From assembly GCA_963575745.1 (NCBI GenBank), contig CAUYUJ010017910.1, positions 32,187-96,186 on the forward strand: 64,000 bases of DNA, in the 5' to 3' direction. Positions 43,916 to 55,766 of the stretch are shown here, piece by piece. A model generated the notes under the pieces. That model saw only the letters and a program-made list of their open reading frames with translations. It was not told where the DNA came from and ran no database searches. Position 1 is the first letter of the stretch, and every line of letters starts with the position of its first letter. The DNA comes from Prorocentrum cordatum (lineage: Eukaryota > Sar > Dinophyceae > Prorocentrales > Prorocentraceae). Both the position numbers and the translations under genes were made by a program.

Positions 43916-44024
43916 TCTCCCCGTTGCGTACGGCGGTCAAGGAGGAGTGACCAGGTGTTGCTGGCGCAGAGCTTGTGTCACCGTGGGATGTTGCTTTCTC
44001 TCTCCGTGGTGCTTTCCAATTTTG

Positions 44025-44345
44025 TCATCGTCAGCGGGAGAGGGAACTTGAGAAGGTTCATTCTCCCGCGTGCGTTTTGGGCTGGGGAGGGAATTTGAAA
44101 AGGTTCACTCTCTAGCTGCGGGAGAGGGAACTTGAAAATGTTCACTTTCCCGCTTGTGGTCGAATTGGAGAGGGAACTTGAAAACGGGCGTGAACGGCGT
44201 CAGCCCCCCTCCCCCTTTCCGCCCTCCCGGGCCTGAATGGCGTCAGCCCCCCCCCCCCCCCTCCGACAAAGCGAAGCCCCCCCTCCTCCCTCCTGGGCCT
44301 GAATGGCGTCAGTCAGCCCCCCTCCCCCCCCCGACAGAGCGAAGC
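44025..44345. repeat. GGGAGAGGGAACTTG fold-back tandem and GGCGTCAGCCCCC repeats
   Basis: 44,033-44,185 holds four units of GGGAGAGGGAACTTGAAAA followed by GGTTCACTCTCCCGC; each unit can form a hairpin (CGGGAGA with TCTCCCG). 44,190-44,345 has three GAATGGCGTCAGCCCCC units. Confidence 0.8.
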
Positions 44346-44429
44346 TTGAGCGAGCTCAAGCCCACGGTCTCAGAAACTCACACGCCGGATCGGTGGATTT
44401 TCAACGATATCGACGCGACGTTTGGATGG

Positions 44430-45060
44430 GGGGTTGGAGGAGGAGGAGGAGGAGGAGAGGAGGAGGAGGAGGAGGAGGAGGAGGAGAGGAGAGGAATAGG
44501 AGGAGGAGGAGGAGGAGGAGGAGGAGGAGGAGGAGGAGGAGGAGGAGGAGGAGGAGGAGAAGGAGGAGCAGGAGGAGGAGGAGCAGGAGGAGGAGGTGGA
44601 GGTGATGACGACCTGTGCGATCGGATCGACCATCTCATGGTCAGGATGCGCAGGGGAGGAGGGGAGGAGGAGGAGGAAGATGATGAGGACGGGGGAGAAG
44701 GAGCAGGGAAGAGACGGACAGGAAGGAGGGTTCTGTTAGACGAGCAACTGAGCGCCCAGCGTGACCACCCATAGGAGGAGGAGGAGGAGGAGGAGGAGGA
44801 GGAGGAGGAGGAGGAGGAGGAGGATGAGGAGGATGAGGAGGAGGAGGAGGAGGAGGAGGGAGGAGGAGGAGAGGAGGAGGAGGAGGAGGAGAGGAGGAGG
44901 AGGAGGAGGAGGAGGAGAGGAGGAGGAGGAGGAGGAGGAGGAGGCGGAAGAGGAGGAGGCGGAAGAGGAGGAATAGGAGGATGAGGAGGAGTAGGAGGAG
45001 GAGGAGGAGGAGTAGGAGGAGGAGGAGGAGGAGGAGGAGGGAGGAAGGAAGGAAGGAAAG
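44430..45060. repeat. (GAG)n arrays
   Basis: Two GAG arrays (44,430-44,600; 44,775-45,060) separated by GAG-poor sequence. Confidence 0.95.
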
Positions 45061-45560
45061 AAGGAATGGCAGACGACGAGTAGTCGGGGGGGGAAGGGAA
45101 GAATTTAGGTGGATGGGATGGCGGAGGAGAAGCAGGGACGGGGGTGGAGAGAAGGGGCCGCAAAAGGAGGATGAAGTCACGCCTGTCTGCAGAGACACAC
45201 TCAGCGATGCAAGAGGGCGGGGGGTATGGGGGTGAAGACCCCTCTTGGCACGGCGGGTGCCGTCCTGCCAAGTGATCCGATGACTAACTTAGCTCAAGCT
45301 CGCACGTTCGAGCCAAACTGCCGCTGCGGACGACTGGAGGGCCGCGCCGCGGCGAGGAACTTGGAGTCCGAGCGCAGAGGGAGCGGGGGCCGGCAGGCGC
45401 TGCCCAGCCTTCGGCTGGGCAGCAGAGCGGCTCCAATCTTGAGCGGAAGCCCGAGTTGCCAGGCGAGGGCGAGGGCGCGTTGTGCGGCGACTTTCCTTTC
45501 GAGAAGCGACCAGGGGAGGAGAGCGGCGCCCGCCCCGCCGCGGCCCCGCCCGCCCGGCAG

Positions 45561-45641
45561 GGCCGGGCCGGCAAGACGTCGCTGCTGAGGAGGTTCGTGC
45601 ACGGGAGGTTCGACGAGAACGAGGCGCCGCTGCTCCGACGA
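45561..45641 (+). CDS. small GTPase-like exon (P-loop GKTS)
   Basis: The acceptor CGCCCGGCAG and donor CGA-GTGAGG bound a 27-codon phase-0 exon whose frame begins GRAGKTSLLRRFVHGRF. GKTSLLxRFxxGxF is the P-loop/alpha-1 signature of Rab/Ras/Arf-type GTPases, with Lys and Thr/Ser contacting nucleotide phosphate and Mg. The first Gly of GxxxxGK would have to come from the preceding exon: in the upstream genomic frame the position is Arg, which supports a splice junction here. No later G-box (DxxG, NKxD) was found downstream before the GAT arrays. Could be a lone or dead exon. Confidence 0.45.
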
Positions 45642-46199
45642 GTGAGGATCGAGGTTCGACGATCGTGCCCTGGAGGCGCCATAGTTTCACGAGCTGTACA
45701 GTTCCTTTCGCGCCCCAGTCGCCTCTTGACGATCTTCGGCAGGTGTGTTCAAGCACCACTTCACAGCTGGCGCTTGGGATGTACACCGCTTCCAACGAGG
45801 CATTCCATGACATAATTCCGCTCCCTAGCGTTGTAGAGCCATGTGTGCTTGCTTGTCTCAGGACAGGATGATAACAGTACGATCTTCGACGATATCGTCG
45901 ATCAAGGAGTCAAGGATCGAAAGGAAATTCCAAAGGTGTGGTTTCTATAGGTTCGTTTTTATTTCTACAGGCCCTGCGCCCTGCTCCCTGAGAATCGAGG
46001 GCAGACGATCGAGGATCGAGGCTTCGCGATGTCTTCTAGGCCTCTCTGAACCCTTCGGGGGGGCTCCTCGTCGCCTTCGGCGCCGAAGGACAGGTACCCC
46101 CAGGAGGGGAAGGGATAAACTACAGGTACGACAGGGCGGAAAGGGATGAGGGAAGGTTGGAGGGAAGAGGGGTTGGGAAGGACTTTGGGTTTCTGGGTA
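45642..46199. other. no gene seen; possible intron of the GTPase-like gene
   Basis: Includes GATCGAGGATCGAGG-type repeats at 45,890-46,030. Confidence 0.3.
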
Positions 46200-48480
<2,281 letters not shown>

Positions 48481-48789
48481 CGCGTCATTGATTTTGGAAT
48501 ACACCCTCTCTCCAAGCTCCCTCTTCACAGCCCCCCCACAAGCTTTCAGTTTCACTAAGAGAATTGCCCCGTTTGGGGGCAACCGTGTGAAAACCCTGAA
48601 GCGTCCCCAAACACCATTCTCAGGACACCAACGCCACGAGTTAAACTGACTGTTACTTCTTGGCGATCCTGAACCGTGCCAAAGCACCATTCCTGGGACT
48701 TCAACACCGCGAATGAACGTAGTTGTTGCGCCCTGACAGTCCAGAATCGTTCCATGACGCCGTTTACGTTAACCATGAGAACCCGAGAA
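48481..48789. other. diverged repeats, no gene
   Basis: Units with CCAAAxCACCATTC and GATCCTGAACCGTG suggest an older tandem. Confidence 0.4.
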
Positions 48790-49215
48790 ACTCTTGCATG
48801 TTCTTGGGACGAATGTGCGCGGCGCCGCGAGAGCCACATTTTGAAAAGGAACCGCTTTCAATCCGTGAAAACCTTGCGCATTTAAAAACGAATGTGGGCG
48901 GCGCTAAGGCGAGAGCGAAAGTTTGAAAACGACCCGCCCTCAATCCGTGAAGATCTTGCAATGTTTTTGAACTAATGTGCGCGAACGTAAGGCGAGAGCC
49001 ACATATTGAAAACGACCCGCCTTCAATCCGTGAAGCTCCTGCAGTTTTGCTGAACGAGTGTGCGTGGCGCTAAGGCGAGAGCCACATTTTGAAAAGGTCC
49101 CGCCCTCAATCCGTGAAACTCTTGCACTTTTTTGGGGAGCGAATGTGCGCGTCGCCGATGCGAGAGTCACATTTTGGATACGGCCCGCCCTCCATCTGTG
49201 AGACTGTTGCCAGTT
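48790..49215 (+). repeat. 83-bp tandem satellite, array 1
   Basis: Five units with GGCGCTAAGGCGAGAGCCAC, ATTTTGAAAA and CCTCAATCCGTGAA. The anchor GAGAGCC starts at 48,831, 48,913, 48,996, 49,079 and 49,164, so the period is 82-85. Reverse-complement units of the same length are at 62,380-62,770. Confidence 0.9.
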
Positions 49216-49324
49216 TTTAAGCTCCAGTCTCATACATGGGGAGTCAGTCCCAGGCGAAACGCCCAGCCCGCCCTTTCGACCGGCCTCGGGGTGCGACAGG
49301 GAGGATTTATCTATAAGGAACTGG

Positions 49325-49341
49325 AATGGACGACGACGATT

Positions 49342-49410
<69 letters not shown>

Positions 49411-49439
49411 CTGATGCTGATGCTGATGCTGATGCTGAT

Positions 49440-49470
<31 letters not shown>

Positions 49471-50010
49471 CTGATGGTGATGATGATGATGATGTGATGC
49501 TGATGCTGATGCTGATGATGATGCTTATGATGATGATGGTGGTTTTGGTGATGATGATGGTGGTGGTGATGATGGTGATGCTGATGACGATGATGCTGAG
49601 GATGAAGATGAGGATGATGATGAGGAGGAGGCGGAGGCGGAGGCGGAGGAGGAGGAGGAGGAGGAGGAGGAGGCGGAGGAGGCGGGGAGGAGGAGGAGGA
49701 GGAGGAGGGGAGGAGGAGGAGGAGGAGAGGAGGAGGAGGAGGAGGAGGAGGAGGGAGGAGGAGTGGCAGGTCGTCGCGCCGCCGCCGCCGCCACCGCCGC
49801 CGCCGCCGTCGTCGTTGTCGTCGTCGTCGTCGTCGTCGTCGTCAGAGGAGGAGGAGGAGGAGGAGGAGGAGGAGGAGGAGGAGGAGGAGGAGAGGAGGGG
49901 GAGGGGAGGAGGAGGGGGAGGAGGAGGAGGGGGAGGAGGAGGAGGAGGAGGGAGGAGGAGGAGGAGGAGGAGGAGGAGGAGGAGGAGGAGGAGGAGGAGG
50001 AGGGGGAGGA
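49325..50010. repeat. (GAT)n, (GAG)n and (GTC)n arrays
   Basis: GAT to about 49,620, GAG to 49,770, GCC/GTC to 49,840, then GAG to 50,010. Confidence 0.95.
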
Positions 50011-50041
50011 GGGGTGCGATGGCGAGGGAGCAGGGTCAGCA

Positions 50042-50163
50042 GGACGAGCAGGGGCGGCCGACAGGAGTCCACGCGGCAGGCGCAGGCCTACCTGGACAAG
50101 TCCCTGGCGCTGCGTGGGGCGCAGGCTCGCGCTTCCGCTGCTGCCGCGCTGCTCTCTCCTCAA
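50042..50163 (+). CDS. host gene exon candidate, product unknown
   Basis: After GGGTCAGCAG a frame reading RQESTRQAQAYLDKSLALRG then AQARASAAAALLSPQ is helical, mixed in composition and strongly GC3-biased, unlike the repeat frames around it. It ends near CCTCAAG-GGAGG. Borders are approximate and the family is unrecognised. Confidence 0.3.
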
Positions 50164-50444
50164 GGGAGGTTATGCTTCATCCTCTCGCTTGGTTTACACC
50201 CCCCCCCGGGGAAATGGTAACGATCGTAGGTTTCTGGAGAGGGGGGCGGGGGACGGGACCCGCCCCCCCCGCATGCTGGTGCTCGCGCGCATGCGGTGGC
50301 GATCGCCGCGGCTCACCCGCTCCGACGTGCTCCGACGTGCCCGCTCCGGCGTTGGCGCTGCCTTGGGCCCAACGCGTCCCCCCTGGAAAGGACCGTTACC
50401 AGAGATAATCAGACATGTTAGCCAGCGCGGGCCCCAAACAGTGG
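50164..50444. other. no gene seen
   Basis: GC-rich unique sequence. Confidence 0.3.
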
Positions 50445-50830
50445 TTTCTTGCAATGTCTGCGGTGCAAGTTGTGTGGTGCACTCAATGTGGTGCAATCTA
50501 GGTGGTGCAATCCATGTGGTGCAATCTATGTGGTGCCAAGCGATGCCATGCAATGCAGCGCAAAACAAAACACTGCAAACCAATACAATGTAATGAAAAG
50601 CAATGCGAGGCAATGCAACACAATACGAAGCAGTGCACAGCAATTCAAAGCAATGCCAATCGATGCAACGCAATGCAAGTTAATGCAAGGCAATGCAAAC
50701 CAGTGCAACAAAATGCCAAGCCACGCGGTGACGGGCGGCGCAATGTAAACCAATGCAACGCAAAGCAATGCAAGGCTATGCAACAAAGTGTAAAGCAATG
50801 CAAGTCAATGCAAAGCAACGCGGCGACGGG
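50445..50830. repeat. degenerate (GCAAT)n array
   Basis: GCAATGCAAA-type pentamer repeat preceded by GTGGTGCAATC units. Confidence 0.95.
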
Positions 50831-51804
50831 CGGCGACGAGCTGGTCGGACCGCCACTGGGCCCAGTGGCGACGGCGGCGACGGGCGGCGACGACCCAGCC
50901 AGACCACCACTGGGGCCCAGTCACCTTAGGTCACGAGTAAGATCCCCGAAGTTGCAAGCACGTGCTGCGGAACAACTGCGGTGCGCGCAAGGGGGATGGC
51001 GCGGAGTCATAAATGTTTTTTTTTTTTTTTTTTTTTTTTTGTTGTTGTTGAACATTATTTCTTCTAAAGAATAATTATTGTTGGGACCCCTGGTGCGCGC
51101 CCCCCCCGCCGCGCCTAGGCCGCAGCCACATTTTCATCATTTTCGTGAGGAAGTCTCAGGCAAAACGTGGGTGTCCGGATCCGGTTGTTTTGTTGACGCC
51201 CGCTTTCCCTTGCAAAAAACACTAAAGTGACATTTCTTGTTCTAACATAACCAAACTTCAAGAATCCCTTGCAAAAAATAAGGTAAAGTGGACATTCGCG
51301 CGCGCAAGACGAAATCCTTCCAAAACCTTAGTGTTCGAAGCGATTTTAACATAAAAACATCAAAAAACCAATGGTTTTTCAACAAAAAATTGTCAAAATC
51401 TCATCCCGCGCGCTCTTGCGGATTCGTAGGAAACCCAACACTTTTTAAACATTTCTGTCAAACGGGCTTTTGCGAGCAACTTTTTCGAACTTCTGCGACA
51501 ACGGTTGCGCACCTGCCAGGGCCATCATCCCTGTCAAATAATACCATGCGGGACACATTCGTTTTTTCTTCGCGCGCGCACGCCGTCGTCGTCGGCCGCG
51601 GGGCCCTGAATAGTAGCCACGGTCGTCCGCATGCCACGAAGTGAAGTGTCCGAACGTCATAGGGCGGGAAGCTGGGTGTGGGTGGTGGCGAAGAGTCGTT
51701 TGGAAATTTGGTAGAGCTTGAACCGGCCCCCCCACAAAGTGGGGGTATTGCCCGCCTCCTATGAAAACCCTGGCACTGGTGAGAACGGAGTGTCCCCACG
51801 TCCT
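50831..51804. other. no gene; 23-base T tract at 51,018
   Basis: 50,815-50,930 repeats GGCGACGGGCGGCGACGA. 51,148 carries GTGAGGAAGTCTCAGGC, related to motifs at 28.6, 31.9 and 43.5 kb. The region 51,200-51,500 is unusually A-rich (many AAAA runs) against the GC-rich window. Confidence 0.35.
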
Positions 51805-51808
51805 AGTA

Positions 51809-51868
<60 letters not shown>

Positions 51869-52005
51869 GCTGTTGCTGTTGCTGTTGCTGTTGTTATTGT
51901 TGTTGGTGACGATGATGATGCTGATGATGCTGCTGCTGATGATGATGGTGATGATGATGCTGTTGTTGTGGTTGTTGTTGTTGTGGTGGTGGTGGCTGTT
52001 GTTAT
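51805..52005. repeat. (TTG)n array
   Basis: TTG triplets with CTG and GAT interruptions. Confidence 0.95.
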
Positions 52006-52224
52006 CTGCGCCTGGCGGCCGTGTTCGTGCCTTGGAACCGTCAGCATTCCATGCGGTTCGGTTCCAGGGACCGGTCTTCAGCTGATCTTATAAGGGGTAG
52101 GGGGGGCGCGAGGGGGGCGGCCTTCTGAGCAGGCGGGGGGGAGCCTTCTGAGAAGGAAGACGGGTTTCGTAGCAATGGGGGGTGGTGAGGAGGATGAAGG
52201 ATGGACATCAGAGGAGCATGGTGG

Positions 52225-52436
52225 TGGGTGCACTTTAGGCCCGGGCAGGCATGGGTGAGTGCTTCATAATGTACGCGCGCGGACACCTTGGAAACGTCGC
52301 CCGCGCATGCAGCTCGGGGCGCAGGGGCGAAGAGAGGGGGGGGGCGCCCCCCCCCTTGCTGCCCGCGCCGAGGGGCTGCGAGGAAGGGGGGGCGACGGGC
52401 CGCGGTGGCCGCGCTCACCTTGCGATTTGATTTTTC
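52225..52436 (+). repeat. split direct repeat A1
   Basis: Starts TGGGTGCACTTTAGGCCCGG and ends GCGATTTGATTTTTC. Matches A2 (60,217-60,429) except for one missing T after the nine-C run. As the left terminus it likely holds the promoter and 5' leader. Confidence 0.95.
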
Positions 52437-52489
52437 TCGGGTTTCTCTGCTGTCTTTTGCGCTTCGCATCCATTTGCTTGGCGGTGGCG

Positions 52490-54877
52490 ATGGCAGGCGA
52501 ATGTGGATTGGCCGCCATAGGGAGTACGTTGCCGGTCGACGCGCGCGCTCGCTTCTGGTGTTTCGTCAGGGAGGTAGGCATCGAGGACGTCGACGACCTG
52601 GCATTTTTCTTTACCACGGTGGAGGCAGCCGCGGCCTCGGGACAGGAGGAGGCGTGGCGGCGAGCTCGGCAGCTCGCGGGGCATCCGCGAGTGGCAGCGT
52701 GGCACAGGGTGGCCCGCGAGGCGCAGTCAGCGCCGCCCGCGCGCAAGGCGGACGCTCCGCCACGCGCGCTGGCGATGGTCCTCCCTGGCTTGCGCCCGCC
52801 AAGAGGGGGGCGCGGCGTGCAGCGCGCGGCGGCGAGCGCCTCCGGCACAGAGGAGGCGGACGCCGCGCAGCGCGCCAGCGCGGCCGGGGCAGCGGTGCAG
52901 CTGTCCGCGTCCTGGGGCCCAGCGCACGGCTTGGCGCGGGGGCTCCCCGAGGGCCAGGCGCAGCGCTTGTGCGGACCCGGGTCCGCGGCGGCGAAGAGGC
53001 TGGCGCGCTTCGCGAGCGCGGGGGTCCGGGACGCGCTGCGCGTCTGGGCGAGATGGGAGGCGTGGGCCCGAGCACGGCAGCTCGAGCCCCTCTCCGCGGA
53101 GGCTGCTGGCAGCACACTGATGGTGGACGAGTTCATATGTCATATGTGCGGTGAACAAGCCTCCGGGGTGCGCGTGTGGAATCGGTTGAAGTGGCTGCAG
53201 AAGTATCTCGGTGCGCCGTTCGCGCTCGAAGACGCGATGAAGCCAGACGCGCGGCCCGCGAGCAAAGCGGGGGGAGAGTTGCGGCAAGCGACCGTGCTCG
53301 AGCCGTGCATGGTATCGTTCCTGCATCAGATACTTGCCGCACAGGCAGCGCAGCGCGGTTGGCTCGAGGTTCCCGCCGCTGCAGCGATCGCGCTGTGCCA
53401 CGGGTGGCTGAGATTCCAGCATTTGTCACGGTCGTACCCGATTGAAAGGACGAGAGCGCTGGCCTGGTTCAGATGTTACCGCGGAAAGCGCGGCGGATGT
53501 TTCGATTGGTGCCTGGTGCGGACCGCGGAGCCGCGTTGCGCAGCGGATGTGCTCTGGGACGCGTGGCATAAGCGCGCAGGGGCTGCCGGCGAAGGCGCCC
53601 CCCTGCCAAGGGGCCTCGCGGCGCACGAGGATACGGGGCAGCTCTGGCGTCTCGGGCACTTCTGAAAGTTTCTGCAGTCTGAGATCGGCCTTTGTCTGAA
53701 TTCACCGCTCGAGAGGAAACTGATCACGTCGTACAGCCTGAGGCGTTTCATGCCGACGTTGGCGGAAAGCGTGCAGCTTCCGTGGACAGAGCGCGTTGTT
53801 GGCGGGGGCTGGACGCCCCGCGATGGTGGCGGAAGCACCGGCGCCCCGAACATGATGCCGTTGCGATACGCTGGAACCAGACGTGAGCAGCAGGGTTTCG
53901 TCCGTCTGTACATGCACGAAGTGTTTCACGAGGCCGTGGCCAGCTTGCCAGCCCCCCTGCGATTCGAAGGGGTCAAAGCTTGGTGGGATACGCCAGCCGC
54001 GCAGGAGGTCGCAGCGGGCGCGCGGCGCCGCGCGATGCAGCTGCTGGCGGCACAGGGCGCGCCCGAGCCCGCGAAGTTTCTGCCGCCGGCGGTAAAGAAA
54101 GAGCTGGCGCGCCGGCGGTTTGGCGCGTTCACCGCGTCCAATTACGGGGAGCAGAGCGCAGCGCTGAGGCGACAGTTCCGCAGCCGGGGCCGCCGCGCTG
54201 CCCAGCCGCCGCAGCGGCCGCGGCGGGCGCAGCGCCTGCGCGGGATCGCTGGTAAACGCGCGCTAGAGGAAGGCGAGATCGGCAGCGATGAGGAAAGAGA
54301 CAGCCAGTCATCCGCAGCGTTGCCCGTCGAGCGGGCAAAGCCGGCAGCACAGCCGAGTGCCGGGGAGCTTGCGGGAGCAGCGGCGCCAGCGGTTGGAGCT
54401 GCCCCTGCGGCAGCAGCAGCGCAGGCGCAGGCAGCGCCAACGTCACCCCTTGGGGGCGATGTTGTTGCAGCAGCAGCGCAGGCGGGCGCATGCGGCGCCA
54501 GGGGCTTTGTAATTCGCGCGGAGCGTTTCTTTGCCGCGCAGGCGCAGGCAGCGTCACCGGCGCGGGCGTATGTGCAGGCAGCTGCAGCAGCAGCGCGAGC
54601 GCATGCAGCGCCAACGTCAGCCCTTGGGGGCGACGTTGCTGCAGCAGCATCAGCGCAGGCGGGCGCACGCAGCGCCAGGGGTCGTCGTGCGCGGAGCGCT
54701 TCTTTACCGCGCAGGCGCAGGCAGCGTCGCCGTCGCGGGCGTATGTGCAGCCCGCTGCAGCAACAACAGCGGTGCAGGCGCGCGCAGCGCCGGGGGGAGC
54801 GTAATGTGCGCATGTGCAGCGCCGCCGTTTCGTTCAGGCGCACTCCGCGCCATCATCGGCCGTGGGAGACACGGTAG
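52490..54877 (+). pseudogene. tyrosine recombinase of the DIRS-like element, interrupted by UGA and a frameshift
   Basis: The start at 52,490 (GCGATGG) lies just outside A1. Residues 1-75 form a module shared with the gag ORF (VREVGIEDVDDLAFFFTTVE). The central part has a SAM-like DNA-binding helix region (VDEFICHMCGEQASGVRVWN). The catalytic pattern runs GWLRFQHLSRS (Arg about residue 308), then after an in-frame TGA at 53,663-53,665 SYSLRRFMPTLAES (Tyr in the usual His slot of HxxR, Arg at 53,741), GGGW, and the nucleophile Tyr in PLRYAGTR (53,867-53,869). The spacing fits the family. The frame continues 375 codons after the TGA into Ala-rich repeats. A 4-base deletion in repeat unit 2 near 54,685 shifts the frame. 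TGA may be a lesion or a recoded codon. Confidence 0.8.
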
Positions 54878-54990
54878 CGGGCGCCCCGCAGGCCGGCGCA
54901 AATAGCGCCCGAAGCCGCGTCATGCGAGCAAAGCGTTCGGTCGCTGTGCAGGCGCACCCAGCGCCACCGTCGCAGCCAGCCAGACTGAAC
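54420..54990 (+). repeat. cluster of GGCGC-N5-GCGCC palindromes within Ala-rich repeats
   Basis: CAGGCGCAnnCAGCGCC-like units recur at least nine times (for example 54,425, 54,537, 54,655, 54,712, 54,940) within a larger repeat of about 177 bases. Further copies lie at 56,500 and 57,390-57,590. Confidence 0.75.
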
Positions 54991-55437
54991 CCCGCATCAG
55001 CAGCGGTCTTCTCGCCAGCGCCGTTGCATGGCGAGCGCGCGCGTCGCTTGTGCGCTTTGCCCAAGGTTTGCGACGGGGCAACGATCGGCATTCCCGCCGA
55101 GCTAGGCTGGATTGTCACGAATGAGCGTCATCACGTCGCCATTGAAGTCAGCGGCTCTCCGCATATCAGAGCACGCAAGCGACGAAAGGCGGAGAAGACT
55201 TCTGTCTTAGTCAACGGGAAGCAGCTGACGAACGCGTGCGACGTCACGTTGGCTTCCCCCACGTGGGTCGGAAGATTGACCGACGGTGATCTGGTATGCC
55301 GCAGGTGCCAGAATCGCGCGGCGTTCCTGGCCCGAGCAGCCCATGAGCTGGAACATGCGGCGTGCCAGCCGTCGGTACTGGCGGCCCGGGATGCCGTGCT
55401 TGCGATAGCCGCGCGGGCGCAGGGCCGTACGCACTAG
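54688..55437 (+). pseudogene. C-terminal part of the recombinase ORF in a shifted frame
   Basis: Past the frameshift the repeat resumes in another phase (AERFFTAQAQAASPSRAYVQ), meets a TAA at 54,802-54,804, and continues open to a TAG at 55,435. The last 110 residues are not repetitive: IPAELGWIVTNERHHVAIEV, KQLTNACDVTLASPTWVGRL, DGDLVCRRCQNRAAFLARAA, with a CxxC pair. I do not recognise this domain. It could be a C-terminal extension of the recombinase or a separate small ORF. Together with the TGA this copy has at least three lesions. Confidence 0.5.
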
Positions 55438-55742
55438 CATTGCAGCGCGGCCATGTCCGCGCGGTCGCTTTTCGCGCGTATATTGCACCAGCGCGACCCA
55501 CGCGAGCGGAAATCGTAGAGTTGTCGTGCGTGCGCGGGTGCTGCATCAGCAGCCTGCGCTGGGGCCGCGCAAGCGCAGTATGAGCGCACAAGCGGTGCGG
55601 CGTGGCCATGTCCGCGCATTTTGCTGCATCAGCAGTTTGTGAGCGCATGTTGCAGCGCGCAATAACGCCAGCGCACGCCATGCGCAAGCCGTTGCTTTCA
55701 GCGCGCGAGCAGACGTGCCAGCGATCTTGAGGGCGCGAGGCG
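55438..55742 (+). other. intergenic spacer of the DIRS-like element
   Basis: Contains two diverged copies of a GCGGCCATGTCCGCGC segment (55,448 and 55,600) and of TGCTGCATCAGCAG (55,540 and 55,629). No ORF. Confidence 0.5.
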
Positions 55743-55766
55743 TTGCGACTTGTCCTCACGTGCGCG

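Noticed and set aside
48790-49215. CRISPR-like array
   Set aside because: Whole 83-base units are repeated, not short repeats with unique spacers; no cas genes; eukaryotic context.
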